Shown one piece after another: positions 38,301 through 50,976 of a stretch of DNA of 64,000 nucleotides. The stretch lies in NCBI RefSeq assembly GCF_000327385.1, contig NW_008708898.1:492934-556933 (forward strand), read 5' to 3'. The notes under the pieces were generated by a model, which did no database searches, had not been told where the DNA came from, and was given only the letters and a program-made list of their open reading frames with translations. Source of the DNA: Lottia gigantea. Its lineage: Eukaryota > Mollusca > Gastropoda > Lottiidae. The number at the start of each line of letters is the position of its first letter. Within the stretch, counting starts at the first letter, position 1. Position numbers and translations under genes: made by a program.

Positions 38301-40047
38301 AAACTACAGTAATATGTTCTTCACTAATATTTTAAGAGTAGAATGGGAGTGTCTCTATTATTTAATGCGGAAATTTAAGAAGAATAATCAAGGATGGATA
38401 TAGAACAAGAAGGATATAGTCATGTAAATTATATAATATCTAGTTGTTTTATGGTCAGTAGATCATCTTAACTATTTCATATATAATAGCATAAAACAGG
38501 AAAACAAGATCAGTTTTCAATTATCGTAGGAATTACTCTATGGAAATTACACTGTACGACATGAAGTATGAAATAAGATCACTTACCAATGCAAGAAAAC
38601 AACTTAATTTGCCTTACTTTGTATTGCATAAAAACTCAGTATTAATATTTATTGATATAACTGAATTAATAACCTGTATTCTTGACCATGGACAAAAAAG
38701 CAACAAATTCAGGTCGAAAATAAGACTATTTGTTTATTATTATTCTCTATTATTTCTGGTATATTGACTGGTATAACAGTGAAACTATTTTACTTATTGG
38801 ACGAAATAATCAAGGACCCATAAGATCGAAGGGTTTGGGTCATTAAAAATTGGCAATTTACCATTGTAGTTTCCCTTGTCTATCAAATTTAAATAGAGTG
38901 AATATCTGGAATATTCCAGCATAGGGACACAAGTGAAATGTACATAAGAAAATGAAGGCTATAATGTTTTAATCGACAGGTTCTTTTTGACGGAAGTGTG
39001 ACTCAAGTCTTCACTTGATTTCAGACGACAATTGTTACAATAATTTGTCCAGGTAATAGATTGCTATCTTTTGGTTCAGACTTGAAGAAGCATTACTGCA
39101 TGCAAGATGGAGATTCCACAGGTCGTCTTAGTCTACAGGAATCGCTCATGCTCTATAGTTTGTATTATCTTCTTTTTCAGTTTTATGGTTGTAACGCATG
39201 TAATAGACTAGCTAAATCTACCAAACGGTCAACCTGTGGTCATACAGTATTTGTTTTTAAGTCGTTTATACATAGCCGAGGTAATGTATGAATTATTGTT
39301 TTTCTGATTCGAGTAATGTGGTGTTTCTAGAATTACGGAGCGTCCATGCAAAATACCGAGTGCAGAAAAGCTGTATATGAATATATGTATTTATATATAT
39401 TGGGTCACGAATCACCGACAGTGCTTTTAACTTAAACATAATGATAATTTTAGTACTAGAGGCTCGACTGATTTTTTAAAATTAACTCACCGATATCCAA
39501 CAGTAAAGACATTCAAAAGAAGGCTTTACATTTCTATCAACAAATAGTCAGTGCTATTATGATGGAAATTGCTATGATAAATATGATACCCTCTTTGTGA
39601 GCAAAGAAGACAGTAACCTGAACTATCAATGGTCTCGTGTGATAAATATAATATTCCCTAAATTGAAGTATTATTCAATATTGTGTATTGCTCTTGACTA
39701 TTATTTGATTTGCTTCTGCGTTATCTAATAGTACATCAATATCATTGGGTTGAGGACATGCTGCATAGATTAATATTTTGATTTGTTGAAGGCAGTCTAA
39801 TATTCGTTAGAAAAAAAGCTTGTCTTCTTATTTTCCCTTCGGAAAGAACTGCTATGAGCCTCCTTTGACTATTCTGTAGTCTCTACTCGGCCCCTTTAAA
39901 AAATGACACGAGATAAAAAAAAACTTAAGAGTATGAGAAGATATTTCCTTTCTTGCACTCTGCTTGAGGTATAAGGTGTACATTGTCCAACCCTAATGTG
40001 AAAGGAAAAAAGGAATCCTTAATGTATAAATATATATTGAAGAGTTT
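35332..40047. other. Intergenic or intronic sequence, no gene recognised
   Basis: About 4.7 kb of AT-rich sequence between the putative 34753 gene and the TMEM272-like gene. Scattered short frames (for example 37524-37775 and 38540-38767) have no recognisable domain. If the 34753 gene continues, this would be its introns, but no further exon could be supported. Confidence 0.45.
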
Positions 40048-41212
40048 ATGAAAAATATTTCAGTAACCAAAGAACTCTGTCGTATATTAGGAATTATAAT
40101 TGGAGTTGTAACATTTATAATAGGTTAGTAGATTACTTTATTATTTAAACTTATTTTTTAAGGATGTCATTGAAGCGTCATCTTGATCATCTTCGCAACG
40201 TTTTCCTAGTGCCTCTTATCATATCAATTAGCATTAAATGGGTAGATTCACAACCCGTTTGACCAAGCGCGCCTTAGTCGCCTTAGTAGGTTATTGCCTC
40301 TATTGCCACTTGTAAAAACGTTTTAGCACCATGAAACTAATTTGAAACTCTTTGATTTACTTTCAGGATTACGTTATAGACACGAATGCCATTTTGAACC
40401 AGCGATTCCAGTGTTCTTAATGGTGTTAGGTTCAGTGTTATTTTTACAAACAGTGTTCAGAACGTTATTGTTATTTCGACCTAAAGTGAAGGTGTTAGAG
40501 GGCGAAAGAGAGGGTCTAGATACACCCGGAACTCTCATCAAAATACAAGTTTTATTCTTAATACTTTGGGTTATGGCAGGTAATTGTGTGTAAAGATAAA
40601 CTATTTTCTCTGTTTAATTAAATTTAATTCTCGTTATTCGTTATTTTGAATACACTAACAAAGTAGGGGGTATTCAAAAGTATTTATTTGTTTTGAACTG
40701 AAAAGTTAGAAAGTTTAAATATACTAGTAACATCCAGATGCATAATCTATACTTCAATTTCAGCATCAAAAAGTGTCCTTGTTTTCATCTAAAGCACATC
40801 CAATGCCTCATATATTGTCACGCCAGTTAAAGTGGTCAAGGAGTCTGCTAAAACCATTTTGATTCTGACCGTGACTAATTTCTTACCAAAGTTAATCTTA
40901 AGATTCTATTCCTTTTCAGGATCAGTGTGGATATACAGTGCTAAAGGAATAGTGCAATTTCATAATCCAAAAACACGCAATTTTTGTGATAAAACAGTAT
41001 TTTGGACATCATTTGGTATGGTGACTGCGTCCTACACTCTTACAATATTAATTGTATGTTATTTTATAACAACCTATATCGTATTACGACTGAAAACCAA
41101 ACAAGAATCTGAAAGAAAATCTAGTGAAAATTCTGTATACTCAAATAATAATTTTAAATGCAACAAAAAATCATCTGACGTCACCGTAGATGGAATTATG
41201 TCGTTGGCTTAA
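40048..41212 (+). CDS. TMEM272-like four-pass transmembrane protein
   Basis: Three coding exons: 40048-40123, 40367-40579 and 40920-41212, with donors G|GTTAGT and G|GTAATT and acceptors tactttcag and ccttttcag. Every junction is phase 1 and splits a glycine codon. The 193-residue product has four hydrophobic segments (about 10-26, 38-62, 83-103, 124-152). Family-like points are the HECHFEPAIPVFLMVLG stretch (compare the DCPxQPxIPxYLxVxG of TMEM272), the W-V-M-A-G-SVWIYS third helix, and FCDKTVFWTSFG before the last helix; C33 and C119 sit in the two outer loops and may pair. The polar tail (153-193) is cytosolic by analogy. Function of the family is not established. An upstream in-frame stop supports the chosen ATG, though a 5' non-coding exon is possible. 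AATAAA at 41620-41625 could end the transcript. The gene converges on the tetraspanin. Confidence 0.87.
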
Positions 41213-42617
41213 ACTTAAACTATTTGAAATTGGAAAATGTCTGGAATCTCATCAGCAGTGATCGCATTAGATTTGTATATTAATTGAACGTATAAATGAC
41301 TGTAAGCGTGTACATTTTCTGTTGGTTGTTTCTCTTCAAAGTGGAAAACTATATCAGAAATAATTTATTAGCACCCACAGGAGCCTAGAACAACCAGCGA
41401 CCGCACCAAATGGCAAAGCGGGTCTATTGAGTACAAGTTTTAAATCATTTTCATTTAGCTTTTCAACACTGATATCAAACTATTGTGTTAGTTTGTGTTG
41501 CGTTCATTTTCAGACTCTATAAACTATAACGTAGGCATATTGCTGCATAAGAGAAATGCCATTGAAAGCAGTGTGTGATATTTTGTATTCTAGTCAAAAA
41601 AATACTCATTTATTAACGAAATAAATCATTATCTATATATTCATTGTAATATGTTGGTTCTGTGGAGAGATCACTTCAAGAATTGTTTCAAAGTCTAACC
41701 AGTTACTGTTTGTTCCAGTTCAAGTTCAATATTGGAACTGATTTGATTTATATTCAGCATTCGGTCGGTGGACATAGAAAACTATCTGAGGAAATGTAGA
41801 GATAAAAACCTCGACAAAACTAATATTAGACATTTCTTGAAAAAAAATCGTAGTTCAAGGGAAGTAACTTATTTAAAGAAAGGAATAACCCGCTATTCAA
41901 CAGACTATTTTTTACCAATTTTTCTCTTTCATATAATCTGCATAGAGTTTATGTTCAAACTGCGTCCCTCGAAAATACCAATTTACTACAACATGGGTAA
42001 CTGAAATATCTACGGACAATGGCTCCATGGCGCTACTATCAAAAACATTTTATCATGAACATTATGTTATAGACCGAGGAATTTTACCAGACAGACCTCT
42101 TTGGTATGAATGGTATTTCAGTCTTATTAGAACGTCATTCAAGAAATTGATATTTTAATAAACTACTTATCACAAAATGGTACTGTACAAAGTCATTTAA
42201 TTATACATTAAGACAATATCTAAGGAGTATGGTCTAAGTAGTCATACGGGGGTTCAAAAGTCACAACCATTAACTTGGCGAAGTCTACAGGATTAAACAA
42301 TGTTATTCTAAATTAGACACAAACAATATATTATCCATACATGAAAATTTAAGAGTGGCTTTATCATTCATTGAAGTCATGATCCAAGAGGTCGACTTCT
42401 GCCAAAAGATATAAGATAGGCTGCATAGTAATGATGGAATAAATGGAATATATACAGATATACGAGATTACTACATTAACAAATATTAGAACTATTTTAT
42501 AAATCTTCAATTGTAAGTTTCAGATAAAATAATGTCTATGACATGCCGACTTCATTCACTGCAAAATAAAATATGCGGCTTGAAGCAATCAAACTGGCAC
42601 GAGCTTCAATGTCATCT
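41213..42617. other. Convergent intergenic region (3' UTRs of TMEM272-like and tetraspanin genes)
   Basis: No coding potential. AATAAA at 41620-41625 (plus) could serve the TMEM272-like gene. TTTAAT at 42196-42201 (ATTAAA on the minus strand) is one candidate signal for the tetraspanin. Otherwise featureless. Confidence 0.5.
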
Positions 42618-45600
42618 CTAAACCCTTTCAGATTGCGAAATGCTACTCCTTCCTTGAGGTCTCCCTTTCATTGCCATGGGTGGTAGTCCTGATGCCCCAT
42701 TAGTAAGACCATGAGGCGATACAGTTGGATTTGCTCTTTGAACCTTTTCCAGCACTAAACACGATGTTACCATACTAGCAATCTTGAATGAAAGGATTTA
42801 AAGGCTCATAATTTAAAAAAAATACGAAAAACGAGTCTCTTTGAAGATTATTGCATTCAGTTATATGTTCCAGTTACCAATAGATAGCGTCAAATTATTT
42901 TAGATTAATTACCAATTACAAATTAATTAATCAATTACCAGAGAGTGATGATAAATTGCCATTGAATCTTGATCAACGGATAAGAGGTGTATTGGATTTA
43001 TTATTGTATCTTATTGTATTAGAAATAGACGTCACAATTTAATATACTTGAAATAATGATCTAATTGTCTTGGCCTTTCATACCTGTATGAGTGCTACAA
43101 CTGCTAAGGTTGATGCCCATATTGGTGTGTTACTGTTGATCCATAGCTCAATCTTCTCCCAACAACCATCCTGAAACAATGACCATATACTCAAGGACTG
43201 GACATTTAAAATTCAACGCACGGGTATTTTTTCAGGTTTCGGACCTTTGAAAAGGGAAATTGATCTACTGATAGGCTTGTGGATTCTCTGAACTTATGGA
43301 AGTAAGTTAACCAACATACACAAGCATTAACTATGTGGACTCAGAATTCGATACCTAATCAATAACCATTTTGGAGGGTTATCATACCATGTTCGGCAAG
43401 AAACGCCAGTCAAAGTACCCATCATGTTCAGAAAAAAATGGAGATATCCTTTCTATATTTCGATGAGTCTGAACATTATGAGTACTGTATTCACAGGTCA
43501 TACCAACCTGGAAAAGTGTCTGTTCTGTTTTGGTTGTAATGGTACCAGGTCCAAATTTAGCATTATCAAAACAACTATCAGGAAGCTGTTCCAGTGTAAC
43601 ACTATATTCTGATGAATGGTTGTAGCCACAGCAACGCAACTAAAATATTTCAAACATTTCATGTATATTTTTACCAAATCTAGACAATATAAGTTCATGT
43701 CTTTAGGTACGGTCTGGTTGTAACCATGAAAGACGTTTTATATATTCTTCTGCTCAAGGTAAGATGCTAAGGCAAATGTATCCGGGTTTTCTATTCTCTG
43801 ATGCATGTTAAAGAAGGGAGGTCGAAAAAGTTATCTGCATTGATGATAAAAAAGCAGTTTAAGATTCCTTGACAGAACAAAAAGGTAGATCACGACCTCT
43901 GACCATATACTACACTGTAGTATTAGTCTAGAGCAATGTTTTACTATATCAGTCGCTCTGCCTTATTACATAAATCAAGCAAACACAGCACAGGGATGTT
44001 TTGTTCTTTCCACTCACCTCAGATTGTACCAAAGCTCTCGTAACCGGATTAAATTCTTTCCAACCAGATGCTGTGTATTTTGGTATCTGAATTTTAAAAT
44101 GAATGCAAAGGATATATTAATGTACGACATTGTATTTAACGAAGAGCAATAAGACCAACAGCAAAAACAACAGAAAAATAGTAACAGACAGAGAATAGGC
44201 GAATTCTCCGTAAATTCTCTCCAATTATAACCCAGAAGCATTTTAATTCTTTTACTATATAATATCAATACTCAATTTACCATCTTTATGAATTTAGAAA
44301 CAAAACTTTCAAGAGTTTATATTGACTAATAAATGTTACGTCGAGCTGCGACAAGCGGAAATCATTTTCTGTTCGCCTGAAACACGGTACCAACCTGGTC
44401 TTTCTGGACGTAAGCAGCCAATATGGCACAAATTTCTAGGAAGAATAGTGTTGTTATAAAACCAATATACTGAAATCAAACAAAAAAGATATCAATAGAT
44501 GTATATTGGTTGTACTCAAAGTTCTGCTTCATATTGGACATACTAACGAGCGATGCCATGGTCTGAAATGAAATGAATGGAGTTTTATGTCCTACTTTTT
44601 TTTAATGAAAACGGGTAACGCCATGCAAGATGCAATGAGAGAAATTTTGCCAGGACAGTGGCAGTGATCTGCTCTTTTTCGACTGTCGAAGGATCTATAA
44701 CGTGCGCAGTCCCGAGCACACGGAACCTCGGTTTTATTGTCCCATCCGAACGACTAGACGGTTTTTCCACGACGTGTTGAAAAATCTTAAGGTGTTATCT
44801 CGACCTGTGCTGGGTTTGAACCCTTGACCTGTAGGTTAGCGAGCAAGCGTCTAACTCACTGAGCCACCGCAACTAGTTAAACGTTTTGCTAACAGAACGA
44901 ATAGAAAACTGCATAGGATACTGTAGATTTAAATCTTACCGTTTTTAATGTACACGGATTTTCCAAACAACCGCCAATGCAACCAAATAAACCTATAAAA
45001 TACAACAGTTTAACTCAGACACTGGTTTCTGTGTCCTTTTTTAGACCTGCCATGTATACAGAACATGAAATGTTAACGCTCTTCTATTTGTACCTATAAT
45101 TGGGATAATGAAGAATAAGTGCAAAAACTTGTAGTGTTCATAAGGATATAAGAGCACACTCTTTTCCAATATCCTATGATCGAAAGATACTTCAAATCAA
45201 ACCTTGAATTATATTAAATTAATAATTATTTTGGCTTACCAATAAAGAATATGATTATTCCCAATGTTATCAAAGTGTACGTGAATATCTGAAATAGTTA
45301 GGCATAAAAATTAAGTATTAGTCATATTTTTCTATCTGTTAAGCAGAAGTTCTTGATAAAGTATAAGAATGGTTACAAAGAAAAACACTTCATGTTCATC
45401 TGATTATCTTGCTAAAGAAACAGCCGAGATCTGCGTATTTGTTCCAAAACATACAATTTATTGGTGTCTCTTTCGTTTTTATAGGAAAGCATCTTTCACT
45501 TTTTTCTGTTTTCTGATTTTTTCAGACAAAATTTTGCAGAACCTGGTTTGTATTCCGCCTAAGGACCAATGATCACTTAAAAACACAAATGGGGGTTACA

Positions 45601-47715
45601 TATAAATAATCTTAAGAAAACGTACAAATGTTCCAGATAGGAAGTTGGTAACTGATGGATTAGTTGCCAGAAGCCATGATACAAAACCAACCACTGATAA
45701 ACCAATTGCCTGAAATGTACATATTATATTAAGTTGATACGAATAACAATTCATTAACATATCTGAACTCTGTGAAAGAGAAACGGACAAACCCTTTGTA
45801 CAGTGGCATCAAGTACAAGATGAGTCATAATAATGACCGATTGCGAATTCTGTACTACCACGATGTTAACAGATTTCCGTCTGATGATGTGTCAAAAATT
45901 CGAATTCTACACCAAGTCATGATGGTTACAGATTGCGAACTCTACATCAAGTAATGACGGTGACAGATTGTGAAATTCTACATCGAGTCAAGATGGTGAC
46001 AGATTGTTTAATTCTACATCAAGTAATGATGGTGACAGATTGCGAATTCGACACCAAGTCAAGTTGTCAAGTTAAGATTGTGACAGTGTTTGAACTCTAC
46101 ACCAAGTATTGATGGTGACAGATTACGAATTCTACACCAAGTATTGATGGTCACACATTACGAATTTTACACAAAGTGTTGATAGTTACAAATTGTAAAT
46201 TCTACACCAAGTTAGGATGGTGACAGATTGTGAATTCTACTCAATATATATGATAAGAAATAATAAGAATGACCATGACATGTCATATGATAATCCTACT
46301 GGTGAGATGATTAATTATATTATCATTGATTTAACTAATTACTAAAACACATTTGTTAATCTAGTCATTCTAAGTCAGTCTAATAACAAACTAGAATCCC
46401 GTGTCTATATAAAGGTACACCCTTTGACGATTCGAATATTAAAATATATTTCATACTTTTCCGATATATCAAGAAACAACTATGCGACTTTTACATGATC
46501 TTGTCACGACCTCGTCGAGTCGATTAGTACCTTCAGGGCACTTCGTTGTAAAGATGCCTTTTTATTGATGAAAAAGCCAAAATTAGAATAGTGAAATTCG
46601 AAATTCAATGTTTTCGATGTTCTTATTTATAATGAAATTAAATTTTCAGATAATCCGTATATCCCCTGAAAATGTGGGTGGGTGATTGTAGAATCACTTG
46701 TACAATTTATTGTTCCATGAATTGCAATCTGCACTCTGTGGCTTCCTTTATATGAAGAAAATCTTTTGGAATCTAGAGTAAAATTATTTCTAATCAAATT
46801 AATCCGAATTATTTACCTTGGGTTGTACATTAATAAACATTTAAAGTAAATTTTCTATGTGTAGAGGGGAACAAAACCACGAATTCATTGATTTTAAACA
46901 CTTTAATTCAAACAGTTTGCTCAGTCTTCTGCTGTACAGGTGTATAAACAGCCATTTGTATAGTAATTAAAAGAGGAATACAAAAACAGATAATACAGAT
47001 TACCTCTATTCGGTATTGATATTATTTTGAAGTCAATATAAGATTTTACACTATATGTCAGTAGAAGGAGTTATCTTTATTTTATAAACTTCATTTTGAT
47101 ATTTTTAATTAATTTTTACCGTTAGCTTTAAATATAACTCTTCAAAAAAAAAAATAGTTCTTAGTTTGCAGATTGGTAACAGTATAGCTTTGAATTGCAC
47201 CGTTACAATTTCCAGCTGGCCTTCTGTGGTTTTTGTAATTCTAGAAAGGTTGTATCTGATATTAACACTAGAGAAATGCCATTTTGTTTTGTGAGGTAGG
47301 TCACAGTGAACAAATTGATTATCTAAGGAGAAATTAGTACGATTTTGTGTTTAGATTTGTTGTTTATATAAGTCATACAAAATGCGTAGGAAAGGAAATG
47401 TGAAATGATGAAGGGTTTTGATGAAATTGCTCATGATATTGCGAATATTAACAGCTGCTCAATAAAGTAAACCTCTTTTTTTAAAAAAAAAAAAAAAGTA
47501 TTTATTAACGATAGACATACTCAATTCAAGGCTTTTTCCGAACATGTAACTTATCTTCAGGGCTATTTCAAAACTAACTTTAATTCACCGTCTTGAAGTA
47601 ATAAAATTCACCTTAAAAAATTTTTATGTAACCCCTAAAAACAGAATTTTAGAAAATTACTTACCCAAAATAGAAAGTTTATGAATATAAACGCCATCCT
47701 CACAATACCCGCCAT
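42618..47715 (-). CDS. Tetraspanin, nine coding exons, 254 aa
   Basis: Exons in transcript order: 47715-47665, 45709-45626, 45288-45240, 44992-44940, 44469-44395, 44086-44018, 43639-43508, 43170-43084, 42782-42618; all introns are GT-AG and phases match throughout. The product starts MAGIVRMAFIFINFLFW. TM1 is about 8-31, TM2 46-70, TM3 80-100, TM4 187-211. The large outer loop (about 101-186) has the four signature cysteines: LRCCG (C130, C131), PDSC (C150) and DGCW (C174), plus a sequon at N134. Cysteines beside TM2 (C66, C70, C75) could be palmitoylated. The tail of about 40 residues ends SQSERV. Tetraspanins organise membrane microdomains with integrins, Ig proteins and other partners; subfamily is not assigned. 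The first helix of the outer loop is short, so an exon between 44395 and 44086 (both phase 0) could be missed. Introns hold a SINE and a 35-bp minisatellite. Confidence 0.93.
44596..44870 (-). mobile_element. tRNA-derived SINE in tetraspanin intron 4
   Basis: Read on the minus strand, the head GCGGTGGCTCAGTGAGTTAG has a polymerase III A box (TGGCTCAGTGAGTTAG) and, about 30 bp on, a B box GGTTCAAACCC. A body of about 200 bp follows, including CGTTCGGATGGGACAATAAA and CCGAGGTTCCGTGTGCTCGG, a style of conserved SINE body seen in invertebrates. It ends near an A8 tract. It lies in the sense direction of the host gene, between exons 4 and 5. No clear target duplication was found, suggesting age. 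A 61-codon open frame inside it is a by-product. Confidence 0.8.
45820..46241. repeat. 35-bp minisatellite, about 12 copies, in tetraspanin intron 1
   Basis: Units contain GGTGACAGATTGCGAATTCT followed by acaccaagtaatgat with many substitutions. The array lies between exon 2 and exon 1 of the tetraspanin, just 5' of exon 2 in the + coordinate sense. Copies are clearly diverged. Confidence 0.88.
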
Positions 47716-48229
47716 GGTTAGCTTCTACAGTTTGACTAAGAAATCTTATATTAACATAATGAAGATTAATATATTCTGATGTATTCCTTATTAATGCTCA
47801 TTAATTAATGTCTTTGTAATCAATAATAATGTTCGTTAGAAAACATCACAAAATATTTGGAACATTTTACCATTTGCAGATCCAAATAATTCTAGTCAGT
47901 TAAAAATCCATGTAAAAAAAGTGCTTATTTGATCTTAAAACCAACACTTTTTCACAAAACTGACACACACTGCTGCCGAGTTGTGCACAATACAATCTGA
48001 AATGTGTTCAGTACAAGGTCAGGTGACCACAACCATCTACATCGATTGTCACAAATTCAAAAATTTACTTTTCAACAGATCGATTTTAATTGCGTGTTAT
48101 TTGAAACAAATATGTTAGTTTACAATTTAACCCTGTTAACTCTCTGGATTAACGTAATGTTTATCTAGTCAATTCCAGGTCGCAGAAATAAAGGTACATG
48201 TACGTGGTTCAAGACAAGCTGAGTTAAAT
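47716..48229. other. Tetraspanin 5' UTR / promoter region
   Basis: Upstream of the tetraspanin ATG on the minus strand. The sequence is AT-rich with no strong core-promoter motif that I can single out. The start of transcription is not visible. Confidence 0.35.
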
Positions 48230-48667
48230 GGATTGGAAAAGACTGTTTCTAACAAAATATAACAAACCAGAGAAATACCATTGTACCGTTGTAATATCTA
48301 AATAAGCCAAAAAAATAACATCGGAATGGTAATATATAACTACTTTATAATAAGTCAAAGAAATACCTTTGGTATCAGGAATGGTAATATCTAAGTAAGA
48401 CAAAGAAATACCGTTGTTTTCAAGAATTGTAATATATAAACACTTCATAACAGGAAAGAAATACCATTGGTATCAGGAATCGTAATATCTAAGTAAGCCA
48501 AAGAAATAACATTGTTGTCAGGAATGGTAATATCTAAGTAAGCCAAAGAAATACCATTGTTTTCAAGAATTGTAATATATAAACACTTCATAACAAGACA
48601 AAGAAATACCATCGGTATCATGAATTGTAATATATAAGCACCTTATAACAAGCCAGAGAAATACAAC
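48230..48667. repeat. Degenerate tandem repeat, 45- and 55-bp variants
   Basis: About nine units built on AAAGAAATACCATTGGTATC and a following ggaatngtaatat. Two unit forms alternate: one ending ctaagtaagcc (about 45 bp) and one ending ataaacacttcataacaag (about 55 bp). Irregular and diverged. Confidence 0.85.
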
Positions 48668-48912
48668 CCTTTATAAGGACAAATGATTCATTATGTTCAT
48701 AATATCATATAACGCAAATGGGTTGCGCGGTTGCGGCTGTCGAACTTTGGATTAAAAATTAGCAGTTGCCACCAATTGTCATAAGTTGTATTATGTTCTA
48801 CTTTACAGCTAAAACTGAACCATAAGCTTAAGAATCTGCGACCACAGTTACTAGTTTGTCCATGTAAGTGACAAATGCAACATAATCGACAGGCGAAATG
48901 AGCCTCCCCGAC

Positions 48913-50087
48913 CAGTCCCGTAGCCAAGGTGGGGCAGCCCTCCTTAATAAAATCTTGCCCCCCTAGAAAAATGTACCGGTCACTTTGTTAAAATACACCT
49001 TTTCCTTTCCTGAGTCAATAGGAGCGGCAGGTAACTGAGTCTGAGTGAATGGCCAACAGTGGTCATTCTGGTCAGGCATTGTATGGTGCGTTGAAAATCA
49101 TAAAAAGTCTGCAGTAAAGCGTCGTTGGTAACAAAATTATTGGTCTGATACTGGATTGTAATCTGTCCCGTCTCAAAATTCAGAAGATTTGATTGGTTGA
49201 TTGAGTAATAGACATATATTATCCTAAATTGTATTCATATGAATCAAACAACCCAAAGTAGGAAAAATTGATAAATATTTGATCAAAAAAGACAAATTGC
49301 TTGATCGTTCCGACACTACTACGACTGACACTGGTATCAAAACCACAGCGGGCAACATAACGGATGCAGTACCAAGATGCTCTGAAAAGACAGGAGTACC
49401 AGGTGACATTGGAAAAGAAGACGTTCCAAAGCAACCGAGAATAAAATTTCCAGCGAAGTCTGGTCGCCATTTTAGTAACAGCTGGTATGATCGATTTCCT
49501 TGGCTGGAGTATTCAGTGTCAAGGGACGCCCCTTTTTGATTTCCATGTCGAGTGTTTCACAATACATCTGCGGGTGCATAAAAATTCATCACTGAAGGCT
49601 ACACAGATTGGAAGCATGCTGTAGGTGATACTGGAAAGGGCTTCGAAGCATAACAATTGAGGTAAACAATTTCCCCAAGATAACGTTGCCAAGACAGAAA
49701 TGCAGGACTTCAATCTTGTTCTTTAAAAACTATACGAGCAGAAATTGGATTTCCCTAAATCATATGCACTGGTTGCAAGCGTTGCCACATTCGGTTCTAG
49801 TACCACTGTGTGTGAAAGCAGCTTTTCAACTCTTACTCGCGTTGACTCACCACAACGACGATCTATGACTCAGCTTCGCCAGCGCAATTTTGTTCTTCTT
49901 GCCTTCAACAGGAAGCATACCCAGAAAATTAATTTGGACGTATTTGTTCAACGTTTTGCCATAAAACATACCCGACTACGTTTAAACTAAAACGGGCAAT
50001 AAAAATGTAACGTATTTTAACTTGTGTGTTTTAACAAAAATAATCTCGAATCTAAAATTCAGGAGTACTGGTCAGGCTACGGGCCTG
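48913..50087 (+). mobile_element. hAT transposon, internally deleted derivative
   Basis: Ends are CAGTCCCGTAGCC (left) and GGCTACGGGCCTG (right), inverted copies with one difference in 13 bp and starting with the CAG common in hAT termini. Flanking 8-mers TCCCCGAC (48905-48912) and CCCCCGAC (50088-50095) match at 7 of 8 positions, fitting a hAT 8-bp target duplication. The 1175-bp body keeps only the two ends of a transposase gene, so it is a non-autonomous deletion product. Confidence 0.87.
49279..49990 (+). pseudogene. hAT transposase remnant: TTF-type zinc finger joined to dimerisation domain
   Basis: Plain DNA-transposon gene. The 5' part (from 49279) reads through PRIKFPAKSGRHFSNSWYDR and FPWLEYSVSRDAPF, followed after a stop by FPCRVFHNTSAGA and, after another stop, KFITEGYTDWKHAVGDTGKG: this is the TTF-type zinc finger of the ZMYM1-like hAT group, with a TGA in place of the expected cysteine before FPC. 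Then comes a jump to the C-terminus in a different frame (49745-49990): SYALVASVATFGSSTTVCES + SFSTLTR and a conserved tail, the hAT dimerisation motif. The catalytic middle (roughly 500 residues) is absent. Not functional. Confidence 0.83.
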
Positions 50088-50563
50088 CCCCCGACAATAG
50101 TTAATCCGAGCACATAAATTACTATGACCTCATGAAAGAGATTTACAAACGTTTACGAAGATAGTTAATATATTACATCATATTACACACATCATTTGGT
50201 CATATTCGGCTTTATAGTGGTCTGAGTCAGCTTGAGTTTCCTCCCTTGTATTGAATACCTTTGTCAGCTATTTTCTTATCAGCAAACCGAATATTATATT
50301 GACATAAATTTATTATTCTACTTAGACAATATATGGGTTAGTTTGACATTTTAAAATCAATATATTTTATACATTACACATTGAATGTGAATCTAACAAA
50401 TCAACGGTTTCAATAGCCTATTTATAACTGATGATATTGTCTGAGAAGCTATATTTGGCTCAGGTCTAAGAATTAATGTCCGGTGCCAACCCAATAAAGG
50501 GGTGAAACCGCGAAATGCACCAGAAACTTTCCTTTAATGATTGGGGATGAACGTATAATCTTA

Positions 50564-50973
50564 AGGTGCGGGCACACGGGCGGTCTTGGTCGGAGACTTT
50601 TGTCGCCGATTAAAGTCCTGTCTTGAGTTTCAACGACTGGCACGGGCACACGATGAGACAAAAATCTCCAGTCGGTCGTTTTATACCTTGTCGATTTTGG
50701 TCTCCGACTCGAATCTTGAGTAAAATCTGGGATATGCCCGTGCTTCCACTACAAGATTATCGTGTCGCCGGTAGGATTTATAATATCAAACAAGTTTGTC
50801 TTTGATAGTTTTATCGTCTACAAGACAGGCTGTCATCGTCTAATCAGATTCCTTTTCTATTCAATTGCATGCTCCGCACGTGATTATCGACAAGGTGGAA
50901 AACTCGTGTGCCAGTGTCAGTCGTTGAAACTCAAGACAAAAGTCCGACCAAGACCGCTAGTGTGTCCGCACCT
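50564..50973. mobile_element. PIF/Harbinger-type MITE, 410 bp
   Basis: TTA duplications at 50561-50563 and 50974-50976 flank inverted ends. The left begins AGGTGCGGGCACACGGGCGG and the right, reverse-complemented, AGGTGCGGACACACTAGCGG. Similarity continues inward over about 70 bp (ends share TCTTGGTCGGA, then GTCTTGAGTTTCAACGACTG), with a 16-bp extra segment in the left arm. There is no transposase. The GC-rich, CpG-containing ends stand out from the host DNA. The terminal sequence differs from that of the Harbinger at 22754-23836, so the two belong to different families. Confidence 0.88.
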
Positions 50974-50976
50974 TTA

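Noticed and set aside
44585-44770. 61-codon minus-strand frame in tetraspanin intron 4
   Set aside because: Lies inside the tRNA-derived SINE body.
49219-49713. Minus-strand frames over the hAT relic
   Set aside because: The transposase homology is on the plus strand; these are its shadows.
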